64,000 nucleotides of DNA, taken from the NCBI RefSeq assembly GCF_048572895.1, contig NZ_CP183878.1, positions 2,852,001 to 2,916,000 of the forward strand, given 5' to 3'. The notes beneath the pieces are model-generated. The model was not told where the DNA came from, did no database searches, and saw only the letters and a list, made by a program, of their open reading frames with translations. Below, in pieces: positions 61,573 to 64,000 of the stretch. Position 1 is the first letter of the stretch. Every line of letters starts with the position of its first letter. This DNA is from Psychrobacillus sp048572895. GTDB lineage: Bacteria; Bacillota; Bacilli; Bacillales_A; Planococcaceae. The translations under genes and the position numbers were made by a program.

Positions 61573-61622
61573 TACGTATAACAAAAAGCCACTGATATCA
61601 GTGATTGCGGATTTTTCACATA

Positions 61623-61651
61623 AAAAAACCACTCCAATTGAGTGGTTTTTT
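61623..61651. terminator. bidirectional terminator
   Basis: AAAAAACCACTC (61623-61634) pairs with GAGTGGTTTTTT (61640-61651). It ends the IDEAL-domain gene on the minus strand. Confidence 0.85.
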
Positions 61652-61664
61652 TATCATGGTTTGA

Positions 61665-61901
61665 TTACTTTGGACTGTTTAGTTGATGAAGTGCAGTTGT
61701 ATACTCCATAAATGCAGCCATATCTTTCTGATCTAGTGCCTCGTCTATTAATGCTAAGAGACGATTACTACTTTGTTCCCGGTGGATAATGTTCAAAAAC
61801 ATATCAAGATATATTTCGTTTAACAAATTTTCGGCAGAGCTTTCTTTCCCCGTTTGACCCATTGCTTTCAAGAAATCTGCATATGAATATTGTTTGTCCA
61901 T
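61665..61901 (-). CDS. IDEAL-domain small protein (78 aa)
   Basis: The start is taken as ATG 61901 (MDKQYSYADF) with GGGGTG six bases upstream. The middle part (LNEIYLDMFLNIIHREQSSN, RLLALIDEALDQKDMAAFME) matches the IDEAL domain, a small helical domain found in several Bacillales proteins that sits at the C-terminus of protein partners. The protein is cytosolic. The role is unknown; it is divergent from comK. Confidence 0.8.
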   Translation of the reverse strand: MDKQYSYADFLKAMGQTGKESSAENLLNEIYLDMFLNIIHREQSSNRLLALIDEALDQKDMAAFMEYTTALHQLNSPK

Positions 61902-62020
61902 CTCCATCACCCCGATGTCTTTTTTCTATTATATAAAAGCAACGAGATACTTGCAATCATTTTAAGAAAATTACAACTACATAGTAAATAATGAATATTT
62001 ACAAAATTCGTTATTTATAC

Positions 62021-62048
62021 TTGATTTATTTCCAAAATTAACTATAAT
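62021..62048 (+). promoter_or_regulatory. probable comK promoter
   Basis: TTGATT (62021-62026), a 16-base spacer and TATAAT (62043-62048). The ATG is at 62080 with AAAGGAG before it. Clear ComK AT-boxes were not assigned. Confidence 0.6.
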
Positions 62049-62079
62049 TGAGGTACATAATACAAAGGAGTGGATTTTT

Positions 62080-62619
62080 ATGTCGAATAAAGTAGAAGAA
62101 CAATCTTTTTTCATTTCATTTGAAACCGCTGTACTTCAACCTATTGTAGTGAATAATACGATATTTACGAAAGTGACTAACTTTTCAGGTGAGTCCAATA
62201 TAATAGGCAAAAAACCTTTTGATATTGTTCGTCACTCTTGCTCATTCTATGGCTCTTCGTTCCAGCATACGGCTCGATTATCAAGGGATGCGATTGGAAA
62301 TTATTTAAAGCTACCCATTCTTATAGCTCATGACTTCGGTAATCCATGTATATTGATACCAATACTCTCTCCTAAATCGGATTTGAATATTTGGTTTTCT
62401 TTTAGGGCAATAGAATCATTTTATCCTTCCGAAGATGGTTGTGTGGTCGTTTTAACAAATGGTCAAAAAATAACTGTACCTTCTTCTCCTCAAACAATAA
62501 GTAGACAGGTTGGATTTGCTAATATACTAAATATGCATTTATTAAAACGGATGAGTTATCTGATGAATACTGGTTATATTACTAGAACTCCACAATTTCA
62601 AAAAGACTCACAGAACTAA
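62080..62619 (+). CDS. comK: ComK family competence transcription factor
   Basis: ComK activates DNA-uptake genes. The 179-residue protein has the family layout: DIVRHSCSFYGSSFQHTARL (compare VDRSCRFFGSSYAGR of B. subtilis), LPILIAHDFGNPCILIPILS, then NIWFSF and LTNGQKITVPSSPQTISRQV. It is somewhat shorter at the C-terminus than B. subtilis ComK (192 aa). It ends tail-to-tail with a 4-base overlap against the downstream minus gene. Competence cannot be inferred from this gene alone. Confidence 0.9.
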   Translation: MSNKVEEQSFFISFETAVLQPIVVNNTIFTKVTNFSGESNIIGKKPFDIVRHSCSFYGSSFQHTARLSRDAIGNYLKLPILIAHDFGNPCILIPILSPKSDLNIWFSFRAIESFYPSEDGCVVVLTNGQKITVPSSPQTISRQVGFANILNMHLLKRMSYLMNTGYITRTPQFQKDSQN

Positions 62620-62981
62620 CGAAGTTTTTCTATTACCGCCAAATATATAGAGAGTAGTTCTTCGACTCTGTTGCGGAGACGAACGTTTAGGTAACGACGA
62701 TGTTCTTCATAACCTCCATGAAAAAATACATACTCTGTGAACATATCATCTCCTTCTCCTCGAAGAACTTTCATACTGTGACGCTTCATATACATATGCG
62801 TCTGTTTTAATTCTTTCTGAACTTGCTTTCCTGCTTCTTCTACTAAAATGATATACGGACGCTTCAATTTAAATGGAGCCTTTTCAAAAATAGTTCGATC
62901 TTTTTCTAAAATAGTCAGGACCATTGGAAGATAAATCATGTTTTCAAAATATGGGATTGCCTCTTCCGGGATTAATGGCAT
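62616..62981 (-). CDS. conserved hypothetical protein, YhjD-like (121 aa)
   Basis: The protein starts MPLIPEEAIPYFENMIYLPM and contains KLKRPYIILVEEAGKQVQKE and YMKRHSMKVLRGEGDDMFTE. This recalls the B. subtilis YhjD family of short basic helical proteins of unknown function. AGGAGGAG precedes the ATG. The 4-base overlap with comK at the 3' ends means transcripts converge. No membrane segment or signal peptide. Confidence 0.75.
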   Translation of the reverse strand: MPLIPEEAIPYFENMIYLPMVLTILEKDRTIFEKAPFKLKRPYIILVEEAGKQVQKELKQTHMYMKRHSMKVLRGEGDDMFTEYVFFHGGYEEHRRYLNVRLRNRVEELLSIYLAVIEKLR

Positions 62982-63195
62982 AACTACTCCTCCTTTTCAC
63001 TTAGAACACATGTTCTGTTTTCATTGTACTACTTTTATTGGGAAATGCAATAATTGATGCATTGGAAAATAGAGGGATTGGTTATCAAAGTGAGCTTTGT
63101 TGGAGTATGGGTACCTGCTTCTAGTCTAAGAAAAATCGGACAAAAAAGGATGCACAGTTTTTTTAGTTAAAAGCTAATTCCACCGTTTTTAGTAG

Positions 63196-63310
63196 GCTTT
63201 GAACAGACCTGACCTGTTCATATTATTACCGTTTGATTTTTTAAAGAGGCAGGTTGTGACTGACATCACGACCTGCCTCTCTTTTCTAGGTAACTTTATG
63301 GTGTTTATCT
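63196..63310 (+). repeat. R2-related partial unit with covarying terminator hairpin
   Basis: This segment resembles the start of R2 (CTTTGAACAGACC..., ATTATTACCG, GATTTTTT, then a hairpin, then TAACTTTATGGTGTTT). The hairpin arms 63245-63259 and 63266-63280 (AGAGGCAGGTTGTGA) differ in sequence from the matching hairpin at 54739-54780 but keep pairing, followed by CTTTTCT. Confidence 0.7.
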
Positions 63311-63386
63311 GTTTTAGAAACACGCTAGTGGTTCACAAGACATTTATATATGCTTTCTTATTGAGAAAAGCGCAAGCGTCCTTTAA

Positions 63387-64000
63387 GGCCAAAACTTGTT
63401 TCCATCGTTTTCAAAGGGCTTTGGACAGACGTTTTACTATAGAATTACCGAGTGAACTTTTAGGGATGCTGGTTGGTTGTGTCCCGCATTAACGGGCAGT
63501 AAAGAACTACCCGTTAAAGCCCGAATGGTTCAAGTCCAACAGGATGTTGGTCACTCAGGCATTGCCGCACGACGCGGCGTTATTTGCCTGAGTTCAGTTT
63601 TTAAATCAGTGGGGAATGAAGCCCCACTAATTGAAGTTTTACTTTATCTGTCCGTCACCCTTCTACAACTTTTAGAAACAGGTTAGTACATTTTTGGATA
63701 ACTAAAGAAAAGCTACTTTCTTATTCATAAAGTAAGCTCTCGAAGATGCAATTTCGTTCGCCATTTCGCTTCTTAAAAACACTTACTAATTCTCTTTATT
63801 TCCACTAGTATAAAAGAAAATCCGCTTTCTTCCTCTATCATTGGATAATTGCATTTCTAATTCAAGGCGATTACAAATAATTTGACCAATCTCATCATCT
63901 AAGCGATATGCTTTGTCAAATTTTGGTGGAGTACTACTCGTTATATTGATTGTAGTGCAAGGTGGCGACTTCGACGGGATGAGTGAGACAGATGAGACGT
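63387..64000 (+). repeat. long dispersed intergenic repeat, family R2 copy B (cut by window edge)
   Basis: The copy matches 54664-55281 in order. It lacks the right arm of the 54739 terminator, and it carries an extra hairpin-rich insert at about 63531-63603 (ACTCAGGCA...TGCCTGAGT). The ATCAGTGGGG hairpin keeps pairing with a G-U change. The repeat continues to the end of the window. A partial R3 start (GAAAAGCGCAAGCGTCC) is at 63363. Nothing else was seen between 62982 and 64000. Confidence 0.85.

Overview
The window looks like a low-GC Firmicute chromosome, order Bacillales, most likely Planococcaceae/Caryophanaceae and perhaps Psychrobacillus-like. The evidence is gene content and order close to Bacillus subtilis: ssrA-smpB-rnr-est-secG, eno-gpmI-tpiA-pgk-gap-cggR, clpP/crh-whiA-yvcK-rapZ-nudix-trxB, his operon-yvoF-ppaX-yvoD-lgt-hprK, yvlB-uvrA-uvrB, and a ComK-family gene. 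The genus is an inference.

Positions 1 to about 19,107 are accessory DNA ending exactly at the 3' end of the tmRNA gene. From the right it holds a tyrosine integrase beside three octamer direct repeats, an excisionase-like HTH gene, a D5-type replication helicase with an unknown partner and TGGAAC repeats upstream, an unknown 458-residue protein, a second small HTH gene, two micro-ORFs, a RadC/JAMM protein and a GATC-type (Sau3AI-like) cytosine methyltransferase. Next come an HNH endonuclease with a possible modification-sensing N-terminus, a divergent four-gene operon, and the start of a Sau3AI/MutH-type endonuclease that runs off the left edge. The four-gene operon encodes an AddA/UvrD-like helicase, an AddB-like Fe-S protein without a visible nuclease, a 58-residue basic protein and a small UvrD-like helicase. 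It lies between the two parts of the restriction-modification pair. This is the best candidate for an undescribed (probably defence) system in the window. No second copy of the tmRNA 3' end was seen, so the left end of the element is probably outside the window.

Positions 19,108 to 64,000 are core chromosome: trans-translation and RNA decay; lower glycolysis with its repressor CggR; an ECF sigma/anti-sigma pair; LemA and TPM-domain proteins; tRNA-Arg(CCG) and CtsR-controlled clpP; crh-whiA-yvcK-rapZ; thioredoxin reductase; a histidine operon lacking hisH and hisF; the lgt-hprK cluster; the SOS-controlled uvrBA operon; and comK. Several genes link to carbon catabolite control (cggR, crh, hprK, ppaX, yvcK).

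The intergenic DNA is unusually structured. Four intergenic clusters carry a short word (GCAAGTAAA or AATCGCAA, each found once per orientation) repeated every 21 bp, and a fifth GC-rich array of about 23 units starts with CGGGCG at about the same pitch. There are also at least three families of larger dispersed, foldable repeats (20.0/23.5 kb, 29.2 kb, 54.7/63.4 kb). None of these has an obvious gene or transposase.
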